Shown: positions 9,595-19,037 of the stretch, piece by piece
How the letters are laid out: each line of letters starts with the position of its first letter
How positions within the stretch are numbered: position 1 is the stretch's first letter
Source of the DNA: Neoehrlichia mikurensis
GTDB lineage: Bacteria; Pseudomonadota; Alphaproteobacteria; Rickettsiales; Anaplasmataceae
Length of the DNA: 64,000 bases
Assembly: GCF_019186785.1 (NCBI RefSeq)
Contig: NZ_CP066557.1
Location: forward strand, 496,001-560,000
Direction of reading: 5' to 3'
Made by a program: the position numbers and the translations under genes
The notes under the pieces: model-generated
What the model was told of the DNA's origin: nothing
What the model saw: the letters and a program-made list of their open reading frames with translations, nothing else
Databases searched by the model: none

Positions 9595-10963
9595 CCTAGG
9601 TATCACACCTTCAATACAACTACAAGTTAAAATAACTATTAAACAGTCATAATATTAAATTTTATAAGCAATTCTTTTTTACAAGACGTTTACTTTAAAA
9701 TACATCAAAAAAATTCACTAATGCTATAACTAAATTATATTTACAATAGCTCATTTTCTTTAAATGCTATTATATTACTTATCAATAAAGTAGCTCTAGC
9801 ATTTAGGATAAAACTAATCTTAATATGTAACTTAACAAATGAATATTATGAATTATTGCATATACTAAATTACCAAATATAATACCAGTCCATAATGAAT
9901 AATAAAATAGAAAAATTCGTTAATTATTAACTTCACTAAATGTTATGATATAAAAGTTATATTAGTAATATAGTTTTTTTCTGCCATCATATTATTACTC
10001 TCAGAAAAAATTAACATCCTTTACTTTAAATTATCTCACACTATAGTAAATTATATTACAAAATACATATTAAAAATTAGAAATAATAATGCTTTTCACA
10101 ATTATGTAATCATTTATAACAGCAATGCTGACAAATATATAAAACATTGCTTAGTTATTTAATTGCAGTTTTTTTAAACTTGTAGAATTTTTTTAACTGG
10201 GATTTTTTTGATTATTAATATTACAGCAATGTATTAATACATAACCCTACAAAAATAGTAATTTTTTTCTTACTTTGTAGAATTTGTTAAATATCAATAC
10301 AGAAGTTTATCATATTAATAATCTATACATTCATAACTTAGTACATTTCAAAAATGAATTATTATATCTTAACAATTTTGTGTAGAGATTTAGTAAATAT
10401 AAATTATATCTAGAATGATAGTAATAAATTACAAATAGTACCTTGACATTTTAACACTTAAATAATATATAGCCTGTTTACAGATATATTAAACAGAACA
10501 ATACCATTATAGCAATTTTTATGTAATACCCTTGATACACAAATATTACTTTTTATATAAGGTATTAATTCTTCAGTATCTTACGCTTACTGCAAATTAA
10601 ATGCTTTAAATATTAATCATCTTTAATCGTGTCACATATAAAAAACTTATGTAGATCTTTATTAAAGTAAGTAAGTTTTATGAAAAATATTAACATGCAT
10701 GCAAATAATACAATCTTAATCTAGCATAATAAAAAATATCATTATAACTATGCACTTTAACATCCCTCTATCTAAGTATCAATAATAGCTTTGTTATTAT
10801 TACACATTATATACAACACTCAATTTATAGATTAAATACAATATTATCTTCATATTTAACCTTTTATTTCATAATTAAAATATTGCTCAATAATATAAAT
10901 AAAATTATTTAGCAGTAAGTTATTTCATAATAGATTCAATTATAAGTAAAATATATAAAACAG
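9595..10963. other. Long AT-rich gap with one orphan promoter-like site
   Basis: The 1.37 kb between the convergent xseA and pgk has no supported gene. The longest open stretch I traced (about 62 codons near 10.0-10.2 kb) has no start codon and is within chance. The motif tgtagaattt recurs at 10181 and 10276, a weak hint of a decayed repeat of about 95 bp. A promoter-like pair is listed at 10443-10471. Confidence 0.5.
10443..10471 (+). promoter_or_regulatory. Orphan sigma70-type promoter candidate followed by a hairpin
   Basis: TTGACA at 10443-10448, a 17-base spacer and TATATA at 10466-10471 fit the major-sigma consensus. No plus-strand gene follows for over 2 kb. A 7-bp hairpin (CTGTTTA 10474-10480, TAAACAG 10490-10496) sits where the 5' end of a transcript would be. 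In such AT-rich DNA a TATATA box is cheap, so this is a candidate only. Confidence 0.3.
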
Positions 10964-12139
10964 TTAAGTTATACTTAAAAAATGCAGTAATGCTCCACCT
11001 CCTGTAGAAATATATGTAAAATCCCTTTCTAAAAAACCAGCTGCCTTAATTGCAGAAATACTGTCTCCTCCTCCAACAATAACATTAACTTTTTTCTTTT
11101 TAAGATCGACTAAAGTACGCGTTAAGTCAAATGTCCCTCGAGAAAATTTTTCATATTCAAATGCACCAACAGGTCCATTCCATAAAATAACATTACATTT
11201 TTCCAGTATAGCCTTAATTTTCAATAAAGTGTTACCACCAATATCTAAAATCATATCATCATGTTCTATTTTATCTATATCTTTTAAAAAACATACATCA
11301 GAATTAATACTTTTTGCAGTAATACAATCTATTGGAAGAATAATTTTACAGTTATTTTGCTGCGCAATATTTATAACTTCTTCAGATATTTCATACGATA
11401 TAGTTTCACATAAAGATTTACCTATATTTATCTCCTTTATTAATAAAAAATTATTTGCTATAGCTCCCCCAAGTATTAAAAAATCAATCTTACTTGCTAT
11501 ATTTTTTAACATAGATACTTTAGTTGAGATTTTAGCTCCTCCCACTATAGCAGCAATTGGTCTACTAGAATCTGACACAACTTTACTAAGATATTGTATT
11601 TCTTGTTGAAAATTCAATCCTATAAATGATGGTAAAAATTTAGTAATTGCATTTATAGAAGCATGCTGACGATGAAAGCAGGAAAATGCATCATTAACAT
11701 ATACATCTGCAATTAAAGATAACTGCCTTGCAAAATCATCATCATTTTCCTCTTCTCCTTTATTAAATCGCAAATTTTCTAATAAAAAAATAGACTTTTC
11801 TGAAGAACATACTATGTTTCTAACCTGCATTCCTATATTTTCACTAATGAAAAGTACTTCTTGTTGACACATGTTACTTATTACATCTGTTAAAAATCCT
11901 AAGGAGAATTTTTTATCATAAGTTTTCGGACGACCAAAATGTGAAGCTATTATAATTTTAGCATTATGTTGTAGTAAGTAATTTATTGTTGGGATTAATC
12001 TTACTATGCGTGTACTATCTTGTATTAATCCATTTACAACCGGAACATTTAAGTCTGCACGTAATATTACAATCTTTTTATAAAAATTAAAATCTTGCAT
12101 TTTACGTATGCTACATATATAAAAATTTTTCTTATTCAT
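10964..12139 (-). CDS. pgk: Phosphoglycerate kinase
   Basis: Interconverts 1,3-bisphosphoglycerate plus ADP and 3-phosphoglycerate plus ATP. The 391 residues match the family. Signatures include VILRADLNVP (substrate Asp and Asn), ASHFGRP, the hinge-side IAAIVGGAKISTK and the nucleotide-site GNGPVGAFE-like segment ILWNGPVGAFE. GGGDSISAIKAAG and STGGGALLHFL close the C-terminus. An alternative start at residue 14 (ATG at 12100) would give a more typical N-terminus, but no better ribosome site is visible there. With gap in this window it fits the gluconeogenic use of lower glycolysis known for Ehrlichia. Confidence 0.96.
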   Translation of the reverse strand: MNKKNFYICSIRKMQDFNFYKKIVILRADLNVPVVNGLIQDSTRIVRLIPTINYLLQHNAKIIIASHFGRPKTYDKKFSLGFLTDVISNMCQQEVLFISENIGMQVRNIVCSSEKSIFLLENLRFNKGEEENDDDFARQLSLIADVYVNDAFSCFHRQHASINAITKFLPSFIGLNFQQEIQYLSKVVSDSSRPIAAIVGGAKISTKVSMLKNIASKIDFLILGGAIANNFLLIKEINIGKSLCETISYEISEEVINIAQQNNCKIILPIDCITAKSINSDVCFLKDIDKIEHDDMILDIGGNTLLKIKAILEKCNVILWNGPVGAFEYEKFSRGTFDLTRTLVDLKKKKVNVIVGGGDSISAIKAAGFLERDFTYISTGGGALLHFLSIT

Positions 12140-12745
12140 ACAACCGTCATAAATACCTAATAATATAACAACATTCTTAAATACTTATAGATTTTTATAT
12201 GAGATATCACACAATACCGCATACTAGAAAACATTTTTCTATATTTATTATCAATAATAAAGTATCAAAAAACTCTGCAATAATATAAAACTAAATAGCC
12301 AGTTAATTTTCATAATCAATAAATATATGTTAAGTATAACACAGTTATTTATTAAATTCAGGCTCATATAATAGCTTAATTTAAATAACTATAGATCAAG
12401 ATATAATTTAGCATATCAATTATACAGTTTTAAAATTAATGCAATAGCGCACAATAATATACATTCATTACAATGGTACTGCATAACATCCAACTTTTAT
12501 AATAAAATAAATCCTGTTGTCAATCTTTAAAGAATTATGTTTTCTACAATAAGAACATTACAAATAAGAAAGTTATCTATAATAACCAATACTAAACCTT
12601 TAACAAAATTCGCACAAAAAACTATATATTCCAGTAAAATTTCATTATCAAATAAACACATATAAAATATCAATAACACCTATTATATATTATTTAACTA
12701 TCAAAATATATAATACTTTATAACAAGCAACTTTCTGAGGTAGTA
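12140..12745. other. AT-rich gap upstream of a hypothetical gene
   Basis: 606 bases between the divergent pgk and the 141-residue hypothetical gene. No gene or RNA recognised. It should contain promoters for both. Confidence 0.5.
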
Positions 12746-13171
12746 ATGTCAAATACATCATATAATGTAAATAACGTATCCCAAAAAAAAATAACATGGG
12801 AAACTATAAAAAATAAAAAATATACTCAGGATAGTCTTTCACAAATATCTTACCTTTATGTTATAAAAGTATATAACAAAAAAGAAATACATACACTTAT
12901 AAATCAAGAGTCTTTATACAACATAATTATAAAAATAAGTATCTCTACAGAAAATATACTAATGAATAAACTACTTGATATTGAAATATTAGAAGGTATT
13001 ACTTTCCACAAATTTACTAGTAAAAAGAAAGATAATTTATTAAGATTACAAGATTTATCAAAATTTTTTAAAACTTCACTCAATATAAAACTTCCTAAAG
13101 ATATAGAAGAAAGCTTTATAACAGAATATAAAAAGGCCACACAGTTACTTAATAGTTCAATTAATATATAA
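12746..13171 (+). CDS. Hypothetical protein, 141 aa
   Basis: I do not recognise a family. The protein is Lys-, Ile- and Ser-rich with no signal peptide or membrane span, and is probably soluble with mixed alpha/beta content. A possible ribosome site (gagg, 12736-12739) precedes the ATG. Its codon use resembles that of neighbouring genes, which supports a real gene. It stands alone between two gaps and is probably restricted to Ehrlichia (inference). Confidence 0.65.
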   Translation: MSNTSYNVNNVSQKKITWETIKNKKYTQDSLSQISYLYVIKVYNKKEIHTLINQESLYNIIIKISISTENILMNKLLDIEILEGITFHKFTSKKKDNLLRLQDLSKFFKTSLNIKLPKDIEESFITEYKKATQLLNSSINI

Positions 13172-13585
13172 TAACAATCTTAATAATAAGTTTTATATAA
13201 AAAAACATGCAATATTTTAATAACAATATAATTTATAATAATACCCTTATAAATCTGTTATTAATGTTCACATGATTTTCAGTAACACAATATGTACAAT
13301 AATCCAATTATGTACTATCCTAAAATTAAACAATTATAGATTAATACCAATGAAAAGTTTTTTAATATATTAAATAATAACATATAAAAAAATTTAATTA
13401 ATTAAAAACATTTCACATTTAGTTTACCAATATCATTAAAATATAATAATATTATACTATATCTTCTTTAATAGATATTTCAACTACGTTTACTAATCTT
13501 ATCAACATATCATATGCCACAGTTAATATTTAATAAATTAATTGATGATATAAATTTTATTATAAAATATCTTAAATAACTAAAC
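13172..13585. other. AT-rich gap, nothing recognised
   Basis: 414 bases between two plus-strand hypothetical genes. No supported feature. It presumably contains the promoter of the downstream gene. Confidence 0.5.
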
Positions 13586-14200
13586 ATGATTCTACATAAT
13601 ATTGTAGACTTAGCTCAGCATTGTATTATAGGATATATCCTATTAGTAGCTACAATGCTAAGCTTATTAGACATAAGTAATAAAAAAACCTCTCACAAGA
13701 CAATCTATAGTAATACTACAAGCAGTTCTGCAAATAATCACAAAATGACAAAATGTGTAGAATATCACACAATACCGCAACATTCTATAAGTGACACAAC
13801 ATTTCTTTCAGATATAAATATAACACCTATCATGAACAACTACAGCCATAAACTATTTAATAATCACAAATCTTTGCCTCACGTTAATCCATCAACTCCA
13901 TCATTAAAAATTCAAACAATAAAGGAACCTACATCTTGCATACATTCAAATCCTATAATATTTCAGGAAATTAATGATATTAATACAAAAAACAATGATA
14001 TCGTACTTAATAATATACAATCAGTTATTTATAGCGAACTTTCAGAAGAGAACCATGAAGAAATACCATATAATAATGAAGAAGATTGCAATGTAGATCA
14101 AGAACTTCAAGACAATTTAGCAGAAATTATTCCTTTACAAATAAGTAATATAACAATTTGTTGTATAACAAAAGACGATGCCATTATAATTTGCAAATAA
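13586..14200 (+). CDS. Hypothetical membrane-anchored protein, 204 aa
   Basis: No family recognised. Residues about 10-30 (HCIIGYILLVATMLSLLDI) form one hydrophobic segment near the N-terminus, an uncleaved anchor or signal. The remainder is polar, rich in Asn, Ser, Thr and His, and looks largely disordered. An acidic stretch (SEENHEEIPYNNEEDCN) lies at about 150-165, followed by a short hydrophobic C-terminus. This layout suits a surface or secreted protein, but nothing shows where it goes. Confidence 0.6.
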   Translation: MILHNIVDLAQHCIIGYILLVATMLSLLDISNKKTSHKTIYSNTTSSSANNHKMTKCVEYHTIPQHSISDTTFLSDINITPIMNNYSHKLFNNHKSLPHVNPSTPSLKIQTIKEPTSCIHSNPIIFQEINDINTKNNDIVLNNIQSVIYSELSEENHEEIPYNNEEDCNVDQELQDNLAEIIPLQISNITICCITKDDAIIICK

Positions 14201-14527
14201 GCAATTATAATATAGTATATAAAAAAACCAATCCAAATATTGCATCTGCAAGTAAACACTAACATTTTACTGAACATAATTATACTAATTATTTCTTATT
14301 GATATTCTGTTATGTTTTGATATTTCTCTATGTTAGCAAAGCTAAAATACAATAATTACACACATTCAGCTATAATACACTAATAGCTTCAATAAAATAA
14401 AAAGACATACTATTAATTTTTTATTTACTATTTTATAATTATAAATAATCAACCATTAACATAGCATCATAATATTTTGTACATTGAAGTATTTTATATA
14501 TATATTTAAATAAAATTGAAGTAAAAA
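14201..14527. other. AT-rich gap, nothing recognised
   Basis: 327 bases ahead of dapF with no supported feature beyond the presumed dapF promoter. Confidence 0.5.
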
Positions 14528-15334
14528 ATGTTTAATTTTATTAAAATGCATGGCACTTCTAATGATTTTGTCATCATAGACAATCGAGCAAGCATAAATA
14601 ATATTAATAATATTGAATATGCAAAAATAGCACATAGAAAAACTGGAATTGGCTGCGATCAAGTCATTGTTATTGATAAATCGTCAAATGCGGATTGTTT
14701 CATGCATATATATAATTCAGACGGTAGTAAAGTAGAAATGTGTGGAAATGGAGCAAGATGCGTTGCTTACTTGCTAATGCAGGAAAAAAAAGCTAAATCC
14801 GTATCTATAGAAACAACAGAGCGTATAATTTATGGTTCACAAATAAGTAATGATCTAATACAAATAAACATGGGTACTCCTAAATTTCATTGGAAAGATA
14901 TACCTATATCTCAACCTTGTGATACTTTAAATTTACCTATTGCAATCGAAATGCTAGAACATCCCGTTGGAGTTAATATAGGGAATCCTCACATAGTATT
15001 CTTCGTGCAGTCCGTAAATAGCGTACCGCTAGATAGATTAGGAGTAAAACTAGAAAATCATCCTTTACTTCCCAATAAAGCAAATATTGGAATTGTAGAA
15101 ATCATATCGCAAGATCACATAAAATTAAGAGTTTGGGAACGAGGTGTAGGAGAAACTTCTTCTTGCGGCAGTGGAGCATGTGCAGCAGTAGTAGCTGCCA
15201 TAAGACGCAAATATACTAAAAATACTGTTTTAGTTACATTGCAAGGTGGAGACTTATTAATATATTGGAAAGAAAACAACAGTATATTAATAAGCGGTAC
15301 AGTAAATTATGTGTTTTGTGGAACTTATAGATAA
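14528..15334 (+). CDS. dapF: Diaminopimelate epimerase
   Basis: Converts LL- to meso-diaminopimelate using two active-site cysteines. The 268 residues match the family. The N-terminus MFNFIKMHGTSNDFVIIDN is typical. The first catalytic Cys is in EMCGNGARC and the second in SSCGSGACA, so both halves of the two-Cys mechanism are intact. GNPHIVFFV is also conserved. Together with dapD and asd in this window it gives most of the end of the pathway to meso-diaminopimelate and lysine. Confidence 0.97.
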   Translation: MFNFIKMHGTSNDFVIIDNRASINNINNIEYAKIAHRKTGIGCDQVIVIDKSSNADCFMHIYNSDGSKVEMCGNGARCVAYLLMQEKKAKSVSIETTERIIYGSQISNDLIQINMGTPKFHWKDIPISQPCDTLNLPIAIEMLEHPVGVNIGNPHIVFFVQSVNSVPLDRLGVKLENHPLLPNKANIGIVEIISQDHIKLRVWERGVGETSSCGSGACAAVVAAIRRKYTKNTVLVTLQGGDLLIYWKENNSILISGTVNYVFCGTYR

Positions 15335-15381
15335 GTTATAAATTGAAAAAAACAAAATTTCTGATATCTTGATTTAGGTAT

Positions 15382-15876
15382 GTGTTAGTATTTATGGTAT
15401 ATTATATGAAGGCTACAGCAAAAGATGTTATATGCAAAGTTTTAGCTTGTATCTTTTTAATTACATCCTTTTTAGTTGTTGTAAAAAAAATCAAAAGTAG
15501 TTTTCCTCAAGAGAGTAATATTACAGCTTATGAAGATTCTAATTATGTTAGAAATATATTAATAGGGTGCCTTAATGTAGTGTTTTCCTGCATCATTTAT
15601 ATGCTGATTTTGATATATTGCAATGTTAAGTTAATGCTATTGTTTATGTCAATAACTAACGAAAAAAGACTTAATCACTTTATGCTATTCGAATCACTTC
15701 AATCAAAAATCATATCTTTGTTGTTAAATAAATATACATACCATTTTCATAATATGACAAACAAGAATTCTACAACAAAACTACAACATACAACAAATGA
15801 AGATATCTATACAAAGCTATTAGAATCCCTTAAGATAGTAAATTCTTTCCATTATCATGTAAAATTTTGTAAGTAA
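15382..15876 (+). CDS. Hypothetical small membrane protein
   Basis: No family recognised. Two hydrophobic segments are visible, at about residues 17-35 (VICKVLACIFLITSFLVVV) and about 55-80 (GCLNVVFSCIIYMLILIYC), followed by a polar tail of about 80 residues. The longest frame starts at GTG 15382. The in-frame ATG codons at 15394 and 15406 are equally possible starts, since no clear ribosome site decides between them. It lies 47 bases after dapF and could be in the same transcript. Confidence 0.6.
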   Translation: MLVFMVYYMKATAKDVICKVLACIFLITSFLVVVKKIKSSFPQESNITAYEDSNYVRNILIGCLNVVFSCIIYMLILIYCNVKLMLLFMSITNEKRLNHFMLFESLQSKIISLLLNKYTYHFHNMTNKNSTTKLQHTTNEDIYTKLLESLKIVNSFHYHVKFCK

Positions 15877-15956
15877 ATATGTATTTAATAAGAGATATTT
15901 ATAATTCTACATAGTATGTATATAATCCTAATTTTCATTAGTTTAATGAGCGATTT

Positions 15957-17018
15957 ATGAAAAGTAATCTTTTTTTTACAAAAAGCAGTTTACTATCCTT
16001 GATATCAAAAATTACTAGTTCTTTACCTAAAATAAGTGAAATGCCACAGTTTTTAAAAAACAAATTTATACATTTTAAAAAAGAATTTATATCTATAAAA
16101 AATAAATCCAGGCATTTGTTAGAAACTAATATTGATCTGGGGTTGTATCACTTTTATAAGGGAAATATTTCAGACGCAAAAACTCGTTTTTGGTTGATAA
16201 GTATTGTTAAGCCGCACTTACCAATATCGTATTATAATATTGGAAGGTGTTATTTTGTATTAAGAAACTTTGATAAGGCAAAAAAAAATCTTTTAAAAGC
16301 TATAGAATTAGATAAAAATTATGATGAAGCAATTTATTATCTAAATAAGATTAAAGCTCCACATAAAATTACCTACATACCTTACATCATTATTCAACAG
16401 TACTTTAATTATACAAGTGAATATTTTGTAGAACATTGGGTAATTACAAAGCAATACAGAGCACATGAATATGTAAGATCTTTAATAGTAAACTTTTTTG
16501 GTCCCCTATCTTGCAATGTAAAAATTTTAGATTTAGGTTGTGGTACAGGAATATGTGGTCAGTTTTTAAAAATGAAAGACATAGGTAATCATATTACAGG
16601 AATTGACATATCAAGTCACATGATAAATATAGCAAGAGGATGTTTTGTAAATGGTAGACAAGCATATAATGAATTAATACATATTAATATGTATGACTTT
16701 TTAAAAAATAACAATAAAAACCACCTATATGATGTGATAATATTAACAGAGGTATTACATTATACAGGAGATTTAAGTGTAATATTTAAACTTGTAAGCA
16801 CGGCATTAAATCCACAAGGCATAGTAATAGCTTTAGTAAGGGAAGTTAATGAAAAAGATTTTAGCTTTGTTCCAGAAGGAGATTTTTTTTGTCATTCATT
16901 AGATTATATAAAAAGCATAATACTTAAATCAAATATGCAAATTACTTATAGTAGTAATTGTAAGATATACGGTAATCAAATAGATGGATTATTATTTACT
17001 GCTAGCCTTACCCCATAA
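15957..17018 (+). CDS. TPR-repeat protein with a SAM-dependent methyltransferase domain
   Basis: The 353 residues hold two parts. Residues about 55-125 form two tetratricopeptide-like helix pairs (SDAKTRFWLISIVKP, FDKAKKNLLKAIELDKNYDE). Residues about 170-300 are a class I methyltransferase with motif I VKILDLGCGTGICGQF and the acidic ribose-binding end of strand 2, ITGIDISSHM. ILTEVLHYTGDL corresponds to the post-I region. The substrate is not apparent. The 3' end overlaps the convergent SH3 gene by 27 bases. Confidence 0.8.
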   Translation: MKSNLFFTKSSLLSLISKITSSLPKISEMPQFLKNKFIHFKKEFISIKNKSRHLLETNIDLGLYHFYKGNISDAKTRFWLISIVKPHLPISYYNIGRCYFVLRNFDKAKKNLLKAIELDKNYDEAIYYLNKIKAPHKITYIPYIIIQQYFNYTSEYFVEHWVITKQYRAHEYVRSLIVNFFGPLSCNVKILDLGCGTGICGQFLKMKDIGNHITGIDISSHMINIARGCFVNGRQAYNELIHINMYDFLKNNNKNHLYDVIILTEVLHYTGDLSVIFKLVSTALNPQGIVIALVREVNEKDFSFVPEGDFFCHSLDYIKSIILKSNMQITYSSNCKIYGNQIDGLLFTASLTP

Positions 17019-17468
17019 GAATTTTTTTTGCACCCATGATTTATGCTTTTCTGCTTTAACATAACACCAATCATTATCACACTTTATGACATTTAATACT
17101 ATAAATTTATCAATTTTCATAATATATCTATCCTGAATATTAGGACTTTTATAACCAAAAGTATCACTTGTAATAATAACAACTTCTTGATCTTTTAAAA
17201 CATTACTTCTTACCCATCCTTCTCCTCCTTCAACATCACGTATTTTCTTCCATATATTAAATGTACCTATTACTTTCACAGGTAAATTTTTTTTAACATA
17301 AATCCACTTAATTGGATATTCCATCCCTGGACCACTTCTCACATCAACTTTATTAAAACCAAGAGAAGAAAAATATGGAAATTTTACTTTACTAGCAATA
17401 GATCTACTAACAAAAACAGTAATACTTAAAACAAATATTAGCAATAATTTTACGAACTCAATTTTCAT
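16992..17468 (-). CDS. Bacterial SH3-domain protein, exported
   Basis: The N-terminus is a typical signal peptide: a Lys start, a hydrophobic run (LLLIFVLSITVFV) and a probable cleavage after SIASK-like residues at about 25. The mature part carries SH3b features, with VDVRSGPGMEYPIKWIYVKK (RxGPG turn) and WVRSNVL, and ends in a second strand set around WCYVKAEKHKSWVQKKFLWG. Such proteins act in the periplasm, often near cell-wall ligands, but the partner here is unknown. The last 27 bases overlap the methyltransferase gene on the other strand. Confidence 0.85.
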   Translation of the reverse strand: MKIEFVKLLLIFVLSITVFVSRSIASKVKFPYFSSLGFNKVDVRSGPGMEYPIKWIYVKKNLPVKVIGTFNIWKKIRDVEGGEGWVRSNVLKDQEVVIITSDTFGYKSPNIQDRYIMKIDKFIVLNVIKCDNDWCYVKAEKHKSWVQKKFLWGKASSK

Positions 17469-17612
17469 ATAATTGCATCAATATATATATAAAACAATTA
17501 ATAATAACTTATTCAATACTATCATTAATAAATGCATAAAGTATTTTTTTATATTTTATAAAAAAATTAAAAATATTTTTAAATATTATTATATATTTAT
17601 TAATACCTAGCA

Positions 17613-17640
17613 TTGACAATTTTATAAAATTTTTTATCAT
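17613..17640 (+). promoter_or_regulatory. Probable promoter of tRNA-Leu (and perhaps ribA)
   Basis: TTGACA at 17613-17618, a 16-base spacer and TATCAT at 17635-17640 fit a sigma70-type promoter. The tRNA begins 23 bases after the -10 box, a sensible distance. Confidence 0.6.
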
Positions 17641-17663
17641 TATTAGGATTGCATTTTAGTCTT

Positions 17664-17753
17664 GCGGTTGTGGTGGAAGTGGTAGACACGCAGCGTTGAG
17701 GTCGCTGTGGTTGCAAAAAAACCTTGGAAGTTCGAATCTTCTCAGCCGCACCA
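17664..17753 (+). tRNA. tRNA-Leu (anticodon GAG)
   Basis: A 90-base class II tRNA including an encoded CCA end. Acceptor GCGGTTG (17664-17670) pairs with CAGCCGC (17743-17749), followed by discriminator A and CCA. The anticodon stem CAGCG/CGCTG encloses loop TTGAGGT with GAG at 17698-17700. A long variable arm precedes the T arm, which contains GTTCGAATC. ribA starts 25 bases downstream. Confidence 0.96.
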
Positions 17754-17778
17754 ATAGCTTAATAATTATGAGTATTAC

Positions 17779-18885
17779 ATGCAAAATATATTCAGTAATT
17801 TTAGTGTTAAGAAAAATTTAATTGAAAGGTCCATCGCAGAAATACGTCGTGGTACTCCTGTATTGTTATATTATGATACTAGTTATTTATTAGTTGTTTC
17901 CAGTGAGTTAATCAATGTAAAGTTATTAAAAAAATTAACATCATTTTCAAATAATGTTTATTTATTACTTACTACAAATAGATTAAACTATATCTTTAGT
18001 TCGAATTCATATACATTGTCAAGAATTCCAGCTAATCACTATACTATTGATGAAATATATTCTTTGCTCACAGGGCATAATGGATCAATCATAACGTTAC
18101 CTGATAAAAATAAAATTAATCCTAGTACTAACATATTAGACAAGTGTGCCATTTCTTTAATAAAATCAGCAAAGCTTTTACCATCAGCATTAGTAATTGA
18201 TATAAATTTTAAAAGTTATGACAACATGGTCAATTGGTGTAATAATAATGGTATGCTATATGTACATAAAAATATACTTAATCAAAAAAGAAATAATTAT
18301 AGTATAAAAGAAGTCTGTAGCTCTTCTTTGGTTTTACAAGATTGCTGTAAATCCAAAATAATTATCTATAGATCAAATATTGGTGAACTTGAGCACTATG
18401 CAATTATTATAGGAGAACCTGATTTTAATAATCCTTTAGTAAGAATACATTCATCATGCTATACTGGAGATCTACTAGGTAGCTTATCATGTGATTGTAG
18501 AAATCAGTTGCATACAGCTATGAAATTAATGCAAGATAATCAAGGAGGAATTATATTATATTTAGCACAAGATGGAAGAGGCATAGGGTTAGTAAATAAA
18601 ATCAGGACTTATCAATTACAAACAGAAAATTATTTTGACACTGTAGATGCCAATAGGTTTCTTGGATTTGAAGATGATGAAAGAATATTTATTCCTGCAG
18701 TAGCAATATTAGAAAAGCTAGGAATATCAAAATTGCAACTTATGACTAATAATCCACGCAAGGCCTCAGAAATTAAAAAACATGGTTTTCATATTTCAAA
18801 AATATTGCCTATTATTGCAAATACTAATAAGTATAACATTAATTATATTAATACAAAAATAAATAGGTTAGGACATGTTAGTTAA
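17779..18885 (+). CDS. ribA: GTP cyclohydrolase II with an atypical N-terminal domain
   Basis: First step of riboflavin synthesis: GTP to a pyrimidine product plus formate. The C-terminal half (about residues 195-350) is a clear RibA domain. It has the zinc Cys set C-x10-C-x-C in SSCYTGDLLGSLSCDCRNQ, then LAQDGRGIGL and LMTNNPRKASEIKKHG. The first 180 residues occupy the place of RibB in RibBA fusions, but I do not see the DHBP synthase acidic motifs, so that half is probably not a working RibB. In Wolbachia and relatives ribA sits directly before virB8 and is transcribed with it; the same order holds here. Confidence 0.9.
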   Translation: MQNIFSNFSVKKNLIERSIAEIRRGTPVLLYYDTSYLLVVSSELINVKLLKKLTSFSNNVYLLLTTNRLNYIFSSNSYTLSRIPANHYTIDEIYSLLTGHNGSIITLPDKNKINPSTNILDKCAISLIKSAKLLPSALVIDINFKSYDNMVNWCNNNGMLYVHKNILNQKRNNYSIKEVCSSSLVLQDCCKSKIIIYRSNIGELEHYAIIIGEPDFNNPLVRIHSSCYTGDLLGSLSCDCRNQLHTAMKLMQDNQGGIILYLAQDGRGIGLVNKIRTYQLQTENYFDTVDANRFLGFEDDERIFIPAVAILEKLGISKLQLMTNNPRKASEIKKHGFHISKILPIIANTNKYNINYINTKINRLGHVS

Positions 18886-18967
18886 GTTAATTCTAATTTT
18901 GCACTTAAAATTAACATAATATAAACAAATACATCGTAGGCTGATTAAGTGTTTTAGGCCAAATTCA

Positions 18968-18984
18968 ACATAGTTAAGCTATGT
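18968..18984. promoter_or_regulatory. Inverted repeat upstream of virB8
   Basis: ACATAG and CTATGT flank a 5-base spacer within the 152-base ribA-virB8 gap, with a weaker pair (ATAC/GTAT, about 18996-19010) after it. It could be an operator or an RNA hairpin. In E. chaffeensis the regulator EcxR binds upstream of vir loci, but I cannot tell whether this is its site. Confidence 0.3.
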
Positions 18985-19037
18985 AATTTACGTGCATACT
19001 AAAAAAGTATAAGTTATATCTATTATGGTTCAGAAGC

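Noticed and set aside
9990..10161. A 62-codon open stretch ending HNYVIIYNSNADKYIKHCLV on the plus strand.
   Set aside because: No start codon, no family resemblance, and runs of this length are expected by chance across the gaps.
11229..11609. A 126-codon plus-strand frame inside pgk.
   Set aside because: It lies antisense to a clear Pgk coding region and has no family features.
13440..13525. A minus-strand 26-codon stretch reading LTVAYDMLIRLVNVVEISIK.
   Set aside because: Protein-like in appearance but too short and unmatched to support as a fragment.
12204..13779. The 18-base string atatcacacaataccgca occurs at 12204-12221 and 13762-13779.
   Set aside because: A single exact 18-mer match is roughly what chance gives in 64 kb of DNA this AT-rich, and the flanks do not align.
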